DNA of 64,000 bases from Chitinophaga pinensis (lineage in GTDB: Bacteria > Pseudomonadota > Gammaproteobacteria > Burkholderiales > SG8-41), in NCBI GenBank assembly GCA_943329075.2, contig CALQCM020000018.1:1-64000 (forward strand), written 5' to 3'. Shown piece after piece: positions 28,760 to 38,091 of this stretch. The position numbers were made by a program, and so were the translations under genes. The notes under the pieces are model-generated. The model did no database searches and was not told the DNA's origin. It worked only from the letters and a program-made list of their open reading frames with translations. Position 1 is the first letter of the stretch. Each line of letters begins with the position of its first letter.

Positions 28760-31700
28760 TCAGCGCGTCGACAACGCCAGTTCCAGCGCGACCGTTTTTG
28801 CTTCGGGATTATTGAGGGGGTCGCCGCTGGTCAGCGCCACGCGCGCGACATCGATGCCGGCGGCTTTCAGCGCCTCGCCGATCACGCCGGCGCGTTTGCG
28901 TGCCAACTCGTTGAGCGCGTCGGCGGCGAGGGTTTGCGAGGCGACCAGCCGCCCGCCCAGCGTGCGGTAGAACTCGCTGGTGTCGGCGACATGCGGTTCG
29001 CCGCTGGCGAAGCGGCCGAGCCGTTCGAGCGAACTCATGGCCTGCTGCGCTTTGCCGCCATCGGCGGCGTTTGCTTTCGCTTCGACGGCGGCGCGCAGCT
29101 TGTCGAGTTCGTCCCTGGAAAAGCGTTCGGCAAACAAGTCGCGCACGGCGGCGCGAGTGCGCCGGTCGTCGATGGAGAGCGGCCCCGGCGGATCCTCGGC
29201 TTCGATATCGAGGCCGGCGCGTTTGCCGAGTTCCAGTCGCAACGCGCCGCGTTTGAGCGCGCGTGCATCAAGTTCGACGTCGTAGCGTGCCGGCACCAGC
29301 AGCTTCAGATCGGGCCGTTTCGCCAGTGCCTGCACGATGCGGCTGAGCTTCTCGCGCTCGGGCGGCAACAGGCGCGCCGAACCCGGGTCGAAGCTGATGT
29401 TGCTGAATTCCTCGTGGTTGCCGCCGGAGAACAGCGCCGCCAGCAATTTGAACGGCGCGGCGAAAATGCCGGAGATCAGGTTGCCGATCGCCTTGCCGAT
29501 GATGGCGCTGTAATCGAACTTCGGATCGTCGAGATTGCCCGACACCGGCAGTGCGAGATCGATCCTGCCGTCGCTGTCTTTCAACAGCGCGATGGCGAGT
29601 TCCAGCGGCAGATCGAGCGCGCCGGGTGTCGCGATTTTTTCGCCGAGCGTGAATTGTTCAAGCACGATCTGGTTGTCGCCCTCGATCAGGTTGTTGCGCA
29701 CGCGGTAGTTCAGGTCGAGCGACATGCGGCCGGAGGCGATCTTGTAGCCGGCGAAGCGCACCGCATAAGGCGTCACCTTGGCGACGTCGAGGTTGCGGAA
29801 TTCGACGCGTACATTGCTGCGGTCGCGCGGCAGGAAGGGGTTCAGCGAGCCCGTCACCTTGGCATAACCGTATTCATCGACGCGGCCCTCGATCGCCAGC
29901 TGGCTGCGCGTGCCGCGGTCGCTCGAGATGCCGTTGATGGTGCCGTTGAATTCGCGGATGCTGGTGGCAAAGCCGCCGCCGAGACTGTCGTCGGAGAAAT
30001 CGAGCGCGCCCTGTTTGATATCGATGCGGCGGATTTGCACGGCGACGGTGGCGTCTTCACCATCAGCATCGGTCGCCGCGGGCGCAGGCGTTGTGGTGGC
30101 GGGGGCGGCTGCAGTGTTGGCGGCCACAAGGCTTGCGTCGGCAGCCGCCGCGGGTTGCGGCGGTGGGTTGTCGTTGCGCTTGAGCGCGCGCGCGAAGTTG
30201 CTGGTCTTGTCGGCGCTGATGGCGTATTTGCCGCTGGGTTCCTGCCAGTGGATGGCGTCGATGCGCACTTGCGTCGGCGTGGTCTGCGCGCGGAGCGTCG
30301 TCGTCGACAGCGATTTCCAGCCGGCCAGCGCGACGCCGGTGGGGTCGTTCACCTGCACATTGTTGATGCTGGCGCCGCCGCTATAGACGAAGGCCGCGTT
30401 TTTCTGCGCGGTTTTGATGTTGCCCGAGAACGCCGCCTCGCCAGAGGCCAGCGTAGCGTTGGCGTAGCGCGCGAGCAGCGGTTGCAGCGGTGCCAGGGCG
30501 ATGGCCGTGCCACTGACCTTGGCATCGACGGCGCCGCCCGCGGCGAGGCTGCCGCTGCCGGCGAGCGTGCCGCCGCCGACGATAGCGGCGGAAAATTCGA
30601 ACGGCACCGGCCGCGCGAAATCGCCTGTGACATCGCTGAGTTTGACGGCGATGTCTTGGAGCGCCGGCGCGACGCCGGTCGCGCTGTCGCTGAAGGCGAG
30701 CGCGGCTTTGCCCAGCTCGACGGTGGCGACGGTGACCTGCCACGGCGCGGAGGGCGTGTCCTGCTTGCGCGGGATCAGCAGTGCGGCGATATCGATGGCG
30801 CCGTTGTCGTCGCGCCGTGCCTTGATGTCGAGTCCGTCGACGCGCAGCGCGCCGAGGCCGGCTATGTGCGCAGCGAGATCGAGTGCGATGTCCTCGACCG
30901 CGAGGCTGTCGAAACGGAACAGCGGCGCCGCGGCGCCGGTCGCGGTGATGGCAAAGGCCTCGATCAGCAGCTTGCCGTTTTTGACTTCGATGCGCGGTTT
31001 GCCGTCGGGCAGGGCGAAGTGATAGGGCAATTCGAGATTGGCGCGGCCGTCGGTGATTGCCCCGTTCAGAAAATCTTTGACGAAGGGCTGCAGCTCGGGC
31101 AGCGCGCCGTGTTCGAGCGCGATGGTGCCGGTGGCGACCAGCGGCGAGACCGATAACTCGCCCTTCCATTTGAGCGTGGCGCCACCCGGCGTGCGCGCGC
31201 TCAACACGTAAGGGCCCTTGTTGTCGGCAAAGGTCGACAGCGCTGAGAGTTTGACGGCGAGGTCTTCGAAGCGGTTTTTGTAACCGATGCGCTGGTCGTC
31301 AAAGGTGATCGTGCCGCGGTCGATTTGCAGGTTGTCGATCACCACGCGCGGCGACGACGACGGTGCGGGTTCGTGCGGCGCGGCGCCCTGGTCGCCGGCG
31401 AGCGCGGCGAGATTGAGGCGCCCGTCGGGCGCGATGACCATGTCGACGACGGGCGCATCGAGGCGGATTTCACCGAAGACGATGGCGCGTTTGAGCAGCG
31501 AATGCCATTCAAGATCGATCAGCGCGTGTTTGAAGGCGACGAGCGGACGGCCGTCGTTTTCCTTCAGCGCGAAGTCTTTGACTTGCAGCGTGAGGGTAAA
31601 CGGGTTGAACGAAATCGCGCCGGCGTGCGCCTGGTGATGCAGGTGCTGCGCGGCCAGCCGCGGCAGTTCGCGCTGCGCGTACCAGGGCAGCAGCACAAAG

Positions 31701-31804
31701 CCGCCGAGCGCATAGAGCAAGGCCATTGCGGTGAGCGTGGCGCCACCGATGATGGTAAGCCGGCGCGGCAGGCGAAAGAAGGTGGTGGCGGTCTGGTTTT
31801 CCAT
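28760..31804 (-). CDS. DUF748 / AsmA-like envelope protein
   Basis: A 1014-residue protein with one N-terminal transmembrane helix (LTIIGGATLTAMALLYALGGFVLLPW) and a very large periplasmic part of repeating beta-rich segments (FTLTLQVKDFALKE, VVIDNLQIDRGTITFDD, RIDIKQGALDFSDDS). The middle has a low-complexity Ala/Pro/Thr linker (AAAPATTTPAPAA). The C-terminal region has FKLLAALFSGG, then RLLPPEREKLSRIVQAL and KLLVPARYD, as in DUF748 proteins. Those are related to AsmA/YhdP-type bridge proteins implicated in lipid traffic or outer-membrane integrity. No partner gene is adjacent. A long frame on the opposite strand is a codon-bias shadow. Confidence 0.85.
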   Translation of the reverse strand: MENQTATTFFRLPRRLTIIGGATLTAMALLYALGGFVLLPWYAQRELPRLAAQHLHHQAHAGAISFNPFTLTLQVKDFALKENDGRPLVAFKHALIDLEWHSLLKRAIVFGEIRLDAPVVDMVIAPDGRLNLAALAGDQGAAPHEPAPSSSPRVVIDNLQIDRGTITFDDQRIGYKNRFEDLAVKLSALSTFADNKGPYVLSARTPGGATLKWKGELSVSPLVATGTIALEHGALPELQPFVKDFLNGAITDGRANLELPYHFALPDGKPRIEVKNGKLLIEAFAITATGAAAPLFRFDSLAVEDIALDLAAHIAGLGALRVDGLDIKARRDDNGAIDIAALLIPRKQDTPSAPWQVTVATVELGKAALAFSDSATGVAPALQDIAVKLSDVTGDFARPVPFEFSAAIVGGGTLAGSGSLAAGGAVDAKVSGTAIALAPLQPLLARYANATLASGEAAFSGNIKTAQKNAAFVYSGGASINNVQVNDPTGVALAGWKSLSTTTLRAQTTPTQVRIDAIHWQEPSGKYAISADKTSNFARALKRNDNPPPQPAAAADASLVAANTAAAPATTTPAPAATDADGEDATVAVQIRRIDIKQGALDFSDDSLGGGFATSIREFNGTINGISSDRGTRSQLAIEGRVDEYGYAKVTGSLNPFLPRDRSNVRVEFRNLDVAKVTPYAVRFAGYKIASGRMSLDLNYRVRNNLIEGDNQIVLEQFTLGEKIATPGALDLPLELAIALLKDSDGRIDLALPVSGNLDDPKFDYSAIIGKAIGNLISGIFAAPFKLLAALFSGGNHEEFSNISFDPGSARLLPPEREKLSRIVQALAKRPDLKLLVPARYDVELDARALKRGALRLELGKRAGLDIEAEDPPGPLSIDDRRTRAAVRDLFAERFSRDELDKLRAAVEAKANAADGGKAQQAMSSLERLGRFASGEPHVADTSEFYRTLGGRLVASQTLAADALNELARKRAGVIGEALKAAGIDVARVALTSGDPLNNPEAKTVALELALSTR

Positions 31805-31879
31805 GTGGCGAATTCTAGCGCGTCCAACTCACAGTAACGCGGCAAGCGGCGTGACGGATTACCGTCGCGCCGCTTTGTT

Positions 31880-32797
31880 TCAGCGCGCGATGGTCACAAT
31901 TGCCAGCCCCAGCGCCAGCAGGGCCATGCCGGCAAATTCGCGCGGCGCGATTTTTTCGCGGAAGAAGCGGTGCGATACGATGTAGACGAAGACGAGTTCG
32001 ATCAGCGCCAGCGTGCGCACGTGTGCGATCGGTTCGATGGCCACCGCCGTGAACCAGCCGATCGAAGCGGTCGCACCCATGCAGCCGGCGAACAGCGAGG
32101 TGCGCCATTCGCGAAAGATCAGCACCACGGTGTTGGCCTGCCGCGCCAGCAGCCAGCCGCCAAGGCCGACGGTCTGCACCGTTTGTGCAATGACCAGAAT
32201 GACGGCGGCGGCCATCGTGAAATGGGTGTCTGGCAGTGCCAGGGCGGCGGCGCGGTAACAGACGCCGCTGAAGGCGAAGTTGGCGCCGCAGGCAATGCCG
32301 AGCAACGCGCTGCGCGAGGTCCAACCGGTGAGCAGCGCGCGGATCGGATGCCGGGGGTCGGCCGGCGACAGCAGGAGCACGCCCAGCGTGCCGGTGCCGA
32401 TGGCGACGGCTACCACCGGCGCCACCACCTCGCCGAGAATGAGAAAGGCAAACAAGGCGACGAGGATGGCATCGGTTTTCGAGTACGCCACGCCGAGCGC
32501 GAAGTTACGCTCTTTCATCACCTGCAGCAGCAAGGCGGCGGCGGCCAGTTGCAGGACGGCGCCGAGCAGGACCCAGCCGAGGAAGACGCGGTGCAGTTCG
32601 GGCCAGGCGAAATGTCCGAACGTCGCCACCGCGGCGAGCCATACCAGCGTAAAAGGCAGGCCGTACAGAAAACGCACCAGCGTCGCGCCCAGCGTGCCGA
32701 GCGTCGCTGTCAGATGGCGCTGCGCGGCGTTACGAAAAGTCTGGGCGAGGGCCGCGCCGATCGTCAGCGCGATCCACAGCCAGCCGGGTGCGCTCAC
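31880..32797 (-). CDS. EamA/DMT-family membrane transporter
   Basis: A 305-residue inner-membrane protein with about ten hydrophobic helices (for example WVLLGAVLQLAAAALLLQVM, LVALFAFLILGEVVAPVVAVAIGTG, NFAFSGVCYRAAALAL). The conserved EamA feature SKTDAILVALFAFLILGE appears near residue 105. It is only distantly related to the transporter at 19804. Substrate unknown. It lies 75 bases from the start of the DUF748 gene, same strand, and downstream of a dRS3-like repeat pair. Confidence 0.85.
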   Translation of the reverse strand: MSAPGWLWIALTIGAALAQTFRNAAQRHLTATLGTLGATLVRFLYGLPFTLVWLAAVATFGHFAWPELHRVFLGWVLLGAVLQLAAAALLLQVMKERNFALGVAYSKTDAILVALFAFLILGEVVAPVVAVAIGTGTLGVLLLSPADPRHPIRALLTGWTSRSALLGIACGANFAFSGVCYRAAALALPDTHFTMAAAVILVIAQTVQTVGLGGWLLARQANTVVLIFREWRTSLFAGCMGATASIGWFTAVAIEPIAHVRTLALIELVFVYIVSHRFFREKIAPREFAGMALLALGLAIVTIAR

Positions 32798-32833
32798 AGC
32801 GGAATATCCGTTAGCGGTATGTCTGGAAATTTC

Positions 32834-32917
32834 CGTCGCTCCCGCGAAAGCGGGAGCCCGGGGACACGGTGTTTCAGTGAGTCAAAAACCGGATTCCCGC
32901 TTTCGCGGGAATGACAG
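32834..32917. repeat. Paired dRS3-like repeat, family B
   Basis: A CTCCCGCGAAAGCGGGAG hairpin near 32840, and a core ATTCCCGCTTTCGCGGGAAT at 32893-32912. It lies between an SDR gene and the EamA gene and matches the repeat inside uvrA. Confidence 0.85.
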
Positions 32918-32927
32918 AAAGTTACTT

Positions 32928-33683
32928 TCAACCGCGTCCCACAAACGGCATCTTGGTCGCCATGATGGTCATGAACTGGATGTTCACATCGAGCGGCAGG
33001 CCGGCCATGTGCACCACGGCGTCGGCGACACGGTTGACGTCCATCATCGCCTCGACCTTGACCGTGCCGTCGGCCTGCTTGACGCCGGTGGACATGCGCT
33101 TGGCCAGTTCGGTCAGCGCGTTGCCGATGTCGATCTGGCTGCAGGCGATGTCGTATTTGCGGCCATCGAGGGAAATCGATTTGGTCAGTCCCGTCACTGC
33201 GTGTTTGGTCGATGTATACGGCGCCGAGTCGGGGCGCGGCGCGTGTGCTGAAATCGAACCGTTGTTGATGATGCGGCCGCCGCGCGGGTCCTGCTCCTTC
33301 ATCATGCGATAAGCGGCCTGCGCGCAGAGAAACATGCCGGTCAGATTGACGTCGACCACCGACTGCCATTTTTCGTAGCTGAGGTCTTCGAACAGGATGC
33401 CCGGTGCATTGGCGCCGGCATTATTGAACAACACGTCGATGCGGCCGTAGCTATCGCGCGTTTTGGCAAACAGCGCGTTGACCGCATCCGGTTTGCTGAC
33501 GTCGGTTGGCAGCGCCAGCACGCGCGCACCGGCGCCCGATTCGGCAGCGGTTTTTTCCAGCATGTCGGCGCGGCGGCCGGCGAGGCCGACGCAGTAACCG
33601 GCTTTGAGCAACGCAAGTGCGGTGGCCTTGCCGATGCCGCTGCCCGCGCCGGTGACGATGGCGACTTTGTTCGATGCGCTCAT
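32928..33683 (-). CDS. SDR family oxidoreductase
   Basis: A 251-residue classical SDR from the ATG at 33681-33683. Motifs: [11 protein letters not shown] (about 10-20), [19 protein letters not shown] with the catalytic Ser and YTSTK with Tyr and Lys. [18 protein letters not shown] is the usual helix 4-5. The catalytic set is complete. The C-terminal [14 protein letters not shown] is common in the 3-ketoacyl-ACP reductase-like SDR group of unknown substrate in Burkholderiales. There is no clear partner: the downstream gene is an EamA transporter beyond a repeat pair and the upstream gene (GMC oxidoreductase) is divergent. Confidence 0.88.
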   Translation of the reverse strand: MSASNKVAIVTGAGSGIGKATALALLKAGYCVGLAGRRADMLEKTAAESGAGARVLALPTDVSKPDAVNALFAKTRDSYGRIDVLFNNAGANAPGILFEDLSYEKWQSVVDVNLTGMFLCAQAAYRMMKEQDPRGGRIINNGSISAHAPRPDSAPYTSTKHAVTGLTKSISLDGRKYDIACSQIDIGNALTELAKRMSTGVKQADGTVKVEAMMDVNRVADAVVHMAGLPLDVNIQFMTIMATKMPFVGRG

Positions 33684-33823
33684 GAGGGTTCCGTGGATGA
33701 CGTTGGTGGTGTGTGCATGATACTCCGACGTTTTGCGCCTGCCGGATTGAACTGCCGTTGGCATTACGGTAGCCTTCGACCGGCTTTGCACAAATGAGAG
33801 TCGGATTTTCTCCTCGATTCGTC

Positions 33824-33886
33824 ATTCCCGCGCATGCGGGAATCCAGAAGGAAGAACCTGGGTCCTCGCCTGCGCGGGGACGACGG
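33824..33886. repeat. dRS3-like repeat, family B
   Basis: The core ATTCCCGCGCATGCGGGAAT at 33824-33843, followed by a degenerate inverted half ending at 33886. It lies in the divergent promoter region between SDR and GMC genes; the rest of 33684-33933 shows no gene. Confidence 0.8.
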
Positions 33887-33933
33887 TGCGGGGCTTCATT
33901 GTCGCTGGAAGTAAATATTGGGGGTTTCGGTCA

Positions 33934-35634
33934 ATGCCCGGCAGTTTTGATTACATAGTCATTGGTGCAGGCGTCGCCGGTTGCGTGACGGCGAGCCGTT
34001 TGTCCGAACGTTCGTCCAACTCGGTGTTGCTGCTCGAAGCCGGCCGCGATCTGCTGCCTGGCAGCGAACCCGCCGACGTGCGCGACAACTATCCGTCGTC
34101 CTATTACAACAAATCCTATGTCTGGCCCAACCTCAAGGCGCACTGGCTGACGGCGCAGGATTCCACCCCCACCGGGTTTCCGCAGGGCCGCGTAATGGGC
34201 GGCGGCGGTTCGGTGATGGGCATGGTGGCGCTGCGCGGCACGCCGGCCGACTACGCCGAATGGGCGCAGGCGGGTGCTGCCGGCTGGGACTGGGACGGCG
34301 TGCTGCCGTTCTATCGCAAGATGGAAACGGATTGGGATTCTAAAGGCGGGGATTTCAACAACGAATTGCACGGTGACGCCGGGCCGATTCCGTTACGCCG
34401 CCTGCCGCGCGAGCAGTGGCCACCGCTGACGCGCACGCTCTACGATTACGCGCAGGCCACAGGCATTCCGTACGTCGCCGACATGAACGGCGACTTCCGC
34501 GACGGTTATTGTTCGGTGCCGATGACCAACACGCCTGAGCAACGCGTGTCGAGTGCGATGGCCTATCTGACGCCGGAAGTACGGCGGCGCGCGAACCTGA
34601 CCATTACCGCGTCGGCCGATGTGCGCAAACTCAATTTCGACGGCACGCGTGTCACTGGTGTCACCGCGTTTGTCGATGGCGCCGAACAGACTTTCAATGC
34701 GCGCGAAGTCATCGTTTGCGGCGGCGGTATTTTTTCGCCGACGCTGCTGCTGCGCAACGGCATCGGCCCTGCCGAACAGTTGCGCGCGCTTGGCATCAAG
34801 GTGCTTGCCGACCGGCCCGGCGTGGGCAACAACCTGCAGAACCATGCGATTCTCTTCATCGGCTTTCATCTGCACCGCGCTTCGCGCCAGTCGCGCGCGC
34901 TCAACACGCATGTCAGCTCGGCGTTTCGTTATTCGTCGGGCGTCGAAGGCTGCGCGCCGAACGATCTTTATATCAATGTGCAGAGCAAAACCTCGTGGAA
35001 CGCGCTCGGCGCACAGATCGGCAATCTCGCACCCTGCCTGTTGCGGCCGCTGTCGCGCGGCCGCCTCACTCTGACGTCAAAGCGCGCCGAGGTGCATCCG
35101 CTGATCGAATTCAATTTTCTCGGCGATCCGCGCGATCTTGAGCGCCTGACCATGGTGTATGCGCGCACCGTCGAAATCATCGCTTATGACAAAGTGCGCG
35201 CGCTGATGGGCACGCCGTTTCCGGTGCGCTTCACCGACACGCTGCGCCAGTTGAACGAATTGAACCGCCGGAACGCCGTGAAGACCTCGTTCATCGCGAG
35301 CATGCTCAACGTGGTGCCGGGCCTTAGCGATTTCGCGCTGGGTCTGCTCACCGGCAAGCGCATCGATCTCATTGAGCTGGCGCGCGATCATGATCGCCTG
35401 AAGGAACATGTGCGCGACAACATCGCCGGCATGTTCCATCCGGCGGGGTCCTGCCGCATGGGGCTTGCGGACGACCGTAACGCGGTGGTCGATGCGGCCG
35501 GCCGCGTGCACGGCGTGGCCGGGTTGCGCGTGGTCGACGCCTCGGTGATGCCGAATCTGATCGCCGGCAATACCAATGTGCCGGTGATCATGGTCGCCGA
35601 GAAGATGGCGGCGGCAATTTTGTCCGGCGCCTGA
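33934..35634 (+). CDS. GMC-family FAD oxidoreductase (choline dehydrogenase-like)
   Basis: A 566-residue flavoprotein from the ATG at 33934. The FAD fold starts at once: FDYIVIGAGVAGCVTASRLS and LLLEAG. GMC signature 1 is in FPQGRVMGGGGSVMGMVALRG, and signature 2 in CGGGIFSPTLLLRNGIGPAEQL. The C-terminal catalytic region has MFHPAGSCRMG and NTNVPVIMVAEKMA, so the active-site His is present with an Asn partner. There is no twin-arginine signal; it is cytoplasmic or peripheral. The alcohol substrate is unknown. The ChaA-like antiporter starts 24 bases after the stop, probably the same transcript. The ribosome site is weak (GGGGG). Confidence 0.9.
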   Translation: MPGSFDYIVIGAGVAGCVTASRLSERSSNSVLLLEAGRDLLPGSEPADVRDNYPSSYYNKSYVWPNLKAHWLTAQDSTPTGFPQGRVMGGGGSVMGMVALRGTPADYAEWAQAGAAGWDWDGVLPFYRKMETDWDSKGGDFNNELHGDAGPIPLRRLPREQWPPLTRTLYDYAQATGIPYVADMNGDFRDGYCSVPMTNTPEQRVSSAMAYLTPEVRRRANLTITASADVRKLNFDGTRVTGVTAFVDGAEQTFNAREVIVCGGGIFSPTLLLRNGIGPAEQLRALGIKVLADRPGVGNNLQNHAILFIGFHLHRASRQSRALNTHVSSAFRYSSGVEGCAPNDLYINVQSKTSWNALGAQIGNLAPCLLRPLSRGRLTLTSKRAEVHPLIEFNFLGDPRDLERLTMVYARTVEIIAYDKVRALMGTPFPVRFTDTLRQLNELNRRNAVKTSFIASMLNVVPGLSDFALGLLTGKRIDLIELARDHDRLKEHVRDNIAGMFHPAGSCRMGLADDRNAVVDAAGRVHGVAGLRVVDASVMPNLIAGNTNVPVIMVAEKMAAAILSGA

Positions 35635-35658
35635 TTGTTGCCGGCGAAGGAGGGCGGG

Positions 35659-36744
35659 ATGCTGCACAAGACGTGGTGGGGATTGCCCCGGTGGAGCGTC
35701 TTCGTACCGGTGGCGGCCGGCGTCACGCTGGCGGCAAGCTGGGGCAACGCGGCCGGCTGGTGGCTGCTGCTGATTGCCGCCGTGCTGGTGGCGGCGGTGC
35801 TGGTTGCCGTGCATCACGCCGAAGTGGTGGCACATCGCGTCGGCGAACCGCTCGGCACGCTGATCCTCGCCATGGCGGTGACGGTGATCGAAACGGCGCT
35901 GATCGTCACCATGATGCTGGCGGGCGGTGAGGGCGCCGGTGCGCTGGCGCGCGACACCGTGTATGCGGCGGTGATGATTGTGTGCAACGGTGTCGTCGGC
36001 TTGTGCCTGGTCGCCGGCGGCCTGCGCCATCATGTGCTGAATTTCCGCATCGACGGCACCGGGCCGGCATTGTCGGTGCTGGCCGCACTCGCCACCCTCA
36101 GCCTCGTGGTGCCCGCTTACACCGTCACCACGCCGGGCCCGACGTTTTCAACGGCGCAGCTGGTGTTTGCGGGCGTGGCGTCGCTGGCACTTTACGGCGT
36201 GTTTGTGTTCGTGCAGACGGTGCGCCACCGCGATTATTTTTTGCCGATGGATTCCGATAGTGAAGACGAGCACGCGCCGCGTCCTTCAGCGGCGACGGCG
36301 TGGACCAGTGCCGCCTTGTTGCTGGTCAGCCTGATTGCGGTGGTGGGCCTGGCGAAACTGCTGTCGCCGGCGATTCGCAGCGGCGTCGAGACGGCGGGCG
36401 CACCGCTCGCCGTCGTTGGCATTGCGATTGCATTATTAGTTCTGCTGCCTGAGACCGTGGCGGCGGTGCGCGCTGCGGTGTGCAACCGCATGCAGACGAG
36501 TTTGAATCTGGCGCTGGGCTCGGTGCTGGCCACCATTGGCCTGACGATACCGGTGGTGGTGGCGGTATCCATCGTCATCGGCATGCCGCTGGCGCTGGGT
36601 CTGCCGGCGAAGGAAACCGTGTTGCTCGGCCTGACCCTGTTTGTCAGCGCCATCACGCTCGCCACCGGCCGCGCCACCATCATGCAGGGCGCGGTGCATC
36701 TGGTGATCTTTGCCGCCTTCCTGTTTCTGGCGGTCGTGCCCTGA
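35659..36744 (+). CDS. Calcium/sodium:proton antiporter, ChaA-like
   Basis: A 361-residue polytopic inner-membrane protein of the CaCA superfamily. The ATG at 35659 follows AGGAGGGCGGG. About eleven helices arise from two inverted Na_Ca_ex repeats. Repeat 1: HRVGEPLGTLILAMAVTVIETALIV, with the transport Glu. Repeat 2: LNLALGSVLATIGLTIPVVVAVSI. ChaA normally has a second acidic residue in alpha-2; here the matching stretch is TIGLTIPVV, so one acidic ligand may be absent. A mid-loop acidic stretch (DSDSEDEHAPRP) divides the halves. It probably extrudes Na+ or Ca2+ in exchange for H+. Confidence 0.85.
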   Translation: MLHKTWWGLPRWSVFVPVAAGVTLAASWGNAAGWWLLLIAAVLVAAVLVAVHHAEVVAHRVGEPLGTLILAMAVTVIETALIVTMMLAGGEGAGALARDTVYAAVMIVCNGVVGLCLVAGGLRHHVLNFRIDGTGPALSVLAALATLSLVVPAYTVTTPGPTFSTAQLVFAGVASLALYGVFVFVQTVRHRDYFLPMDSDSEDEHAPRPSAATAWTSAALLLVSLIAVVGLAKLLSPAIRSGVETAGAPLAVVGIAIALLVLLPETVAAVRAAVCNRMQTSLNLALGSVLATIGLTIPVVVAVSIVIGMPLALGLPAKETVLLGLTLFVSAITLATGRATIMQGAVHLVIFAAFLFLAVVP

Positions 36745-36864
36745 GAGCGGAGCGCGTTTGAGGTGTGGCGGCCGGCGGTTTTGTTTGACGCGGAGCAAGG
36801 AAAACCGCATTTCCCTGCCGGGTTGTTGCTTCGGGCAGCGGCCTTGGTTATGCTGACGCTCGAC

Positions 36865-36892
36865 AAAAAAACACGCCGGGCATGACCCGGCG
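36865..36892 (-). terminator. Minus-strand-oriented terminator-like hairpin
   Basis: On the minus strand: CGCCGGG-TCATG-CCCGGCG, then GTG and seven T. No minus-strand gene lies to its right within 1 kb, so it would stop antisense transcription or is fortuitous. Confidence 0.45.
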
Positions 36893-36922
36893 CCGGCAAT
36901 TTTCCATTTGGAGGTGTTCATC

Positions 36923-37978
36923 ATGACGAGCAGTGCGCAGTCGCGCTTCAAGTGCATCCGCAATATTGCAACGGCTATCGGTATCGGCGCGGTACTCGCC
37001 GGCTGCCAGTCGATGACCGCCGGCATTGGTCTTGATGCCGATAACACCTCGTACAAACGCATGGTCACGCAGGGCGAGGCGACCAAGATCATCAATCCAA
37101 ACGTTTATCCGGACTGCCCGCAGCACAATCCGCGCATGAACATCCGCAAGAGCGCGGTCGGCCAGATTACCGCCACCGACGGTACCGTGATCACGGTGCC
37201 GGCCGAGACCGCGGCAGGCAAGGGGCTGGGGCCGAAGAGCTACGACCTCTATAACGAATGCAAGCAGATCACGCCGGCGAACACCTCGGAAGTCTCGACG
37301 GCCAACGTGCCGGTGGTCGAGATCGATGCCGATGGCGAAGTCATCACCGGCTATATCGTTGCCGACAACTACTACGAGATGTACGTGAACGGCAAACTGG
37401 TGTCGGTCGACAACACGCCCTACACCCCGTTCAACTCGGCGATCGTCAAGTTCAAGGCGAAGCGGCCCTACACCATGGCTTTCTTGCTGGTGGACTGGGA
37501 CGAACATCTCGGTCTCGGCATGGAGCAGTTCCCGGTGCCGGTCACACCTACCAGCAGCCAGTGGTATCCGGGCGACGGCGGGTTGATCGCGAAGTTCAGC
37601 GACGGCACCATGACCGATTCGTCGTGGAAGGCGCAGACTTTTTTCATCGGGCCGCTGATGGATCCGAAGGAAGTCGTCGAGCGCGGCAACATTCACGACA
37701 CGCCCAACCTCGGCGGCCGCACGCACCCGTTTGCAAGGAAGCCCAACTGCGAAGCCAAGTGCTATGCCGTGCACTACCCGATTCCCGCCAACTGGCAGTC
37801 GCCGCGGTTCAACGATAACAACTGGCCGCGCGCCTGGGAATTCACCGATCAGGAAATCGGCGTCACTGCGCTGCCGGCCTACACGCGCTACCCCGAACTG
37901 TTCGACGGCGCGCGCTGGATCTGGACGCAGAACCTGGTGCTCGATAACGTGGTGATCGCGCGGAAGACGGTGCGTTGA
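36923..37978 (+). CDS. Secreted lipoprotein, unknown function
   Basis: A 351-residue lipoprotein. The ATG at 36923 has GGAGG eight bases upstream (an earlier ATG at 36908 has none). The signal ends in the lipobox VLAGC, so the mature N-terminus is a lipidated Cys followed by QSMTAG. The mature part has four further Cys (YPDCPQ, YNECKQ and a pair in KPNCEAKCYAV), likely disulfides. The body is beta-rich with many Trp and Tyr in the last third (WYPGDGG, SSWKAQTFFIGPL, NDNNWPRAW, RWIWTQ); the last part resembles galactose-binding or DOMON-like sandwiches, but I cannot assign it. Closed by a terminator 32 bases after the stop. Confidence 0.75.
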   Translation: MTSSAQSRFKCIRNIATAIGIGAVLAGCQSMTAGIGLDADNTSYKRMVTQGEATKIINPNVYPDCPQHNPRMNIRKSAVGQITATDGTVITVPAETAAGKGLGPKSYDLYNECKQITPANTSEVSTANVPVVEIDADGEVITGYIVADNYYEMYVNGKLVSVDNTPYTPFNSAIVKFKAKRPYTMAFLLVDWDEHLGLGMEQFPVPVTPTSSQWYPGDGGLIAKFSDGTMTDSSWKAQTFFIGPLMDPKEVVERGNIHDTPNLGGRTHPFARKPNCEAKCYAVHYPIPANWQSPRFNDNNWPRAWEFTDQEIGVTALPAYTRYPELFDGARWIWTQNLVLDNVVIARKTVR

Positions 37979-38010
37979 TCATTACAGTGCCGGTGTAGAC
38001 CGGTGCAAAT

Positions 38011-38040
38011 AAAACGGGGCCTTGTGGCCCCGTTTTATTT
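38011..38040 (+). terminator. Rho-independent terminator
   Basis: AAAACGGGGCC-TTGT-GGCCCCGTTTTATTT: an 11-base stem and T tract 32 bases after the lipoprotein stop. Confidence 0.9.
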
Positions 38041-38091
38041 CGAATTGTGCATGGGCTGGACGTTTAACGCTGACCGTTATACTATTTTGAA

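Noticed and set aside
28934..31156. A 740-residue plus-strand open frame opposite the DUF748 gene.
   Set aside because: It is the usual antisense shadow of GC-rich coding; no motif, no start site, and the minus-strand protein is well conserved in form.
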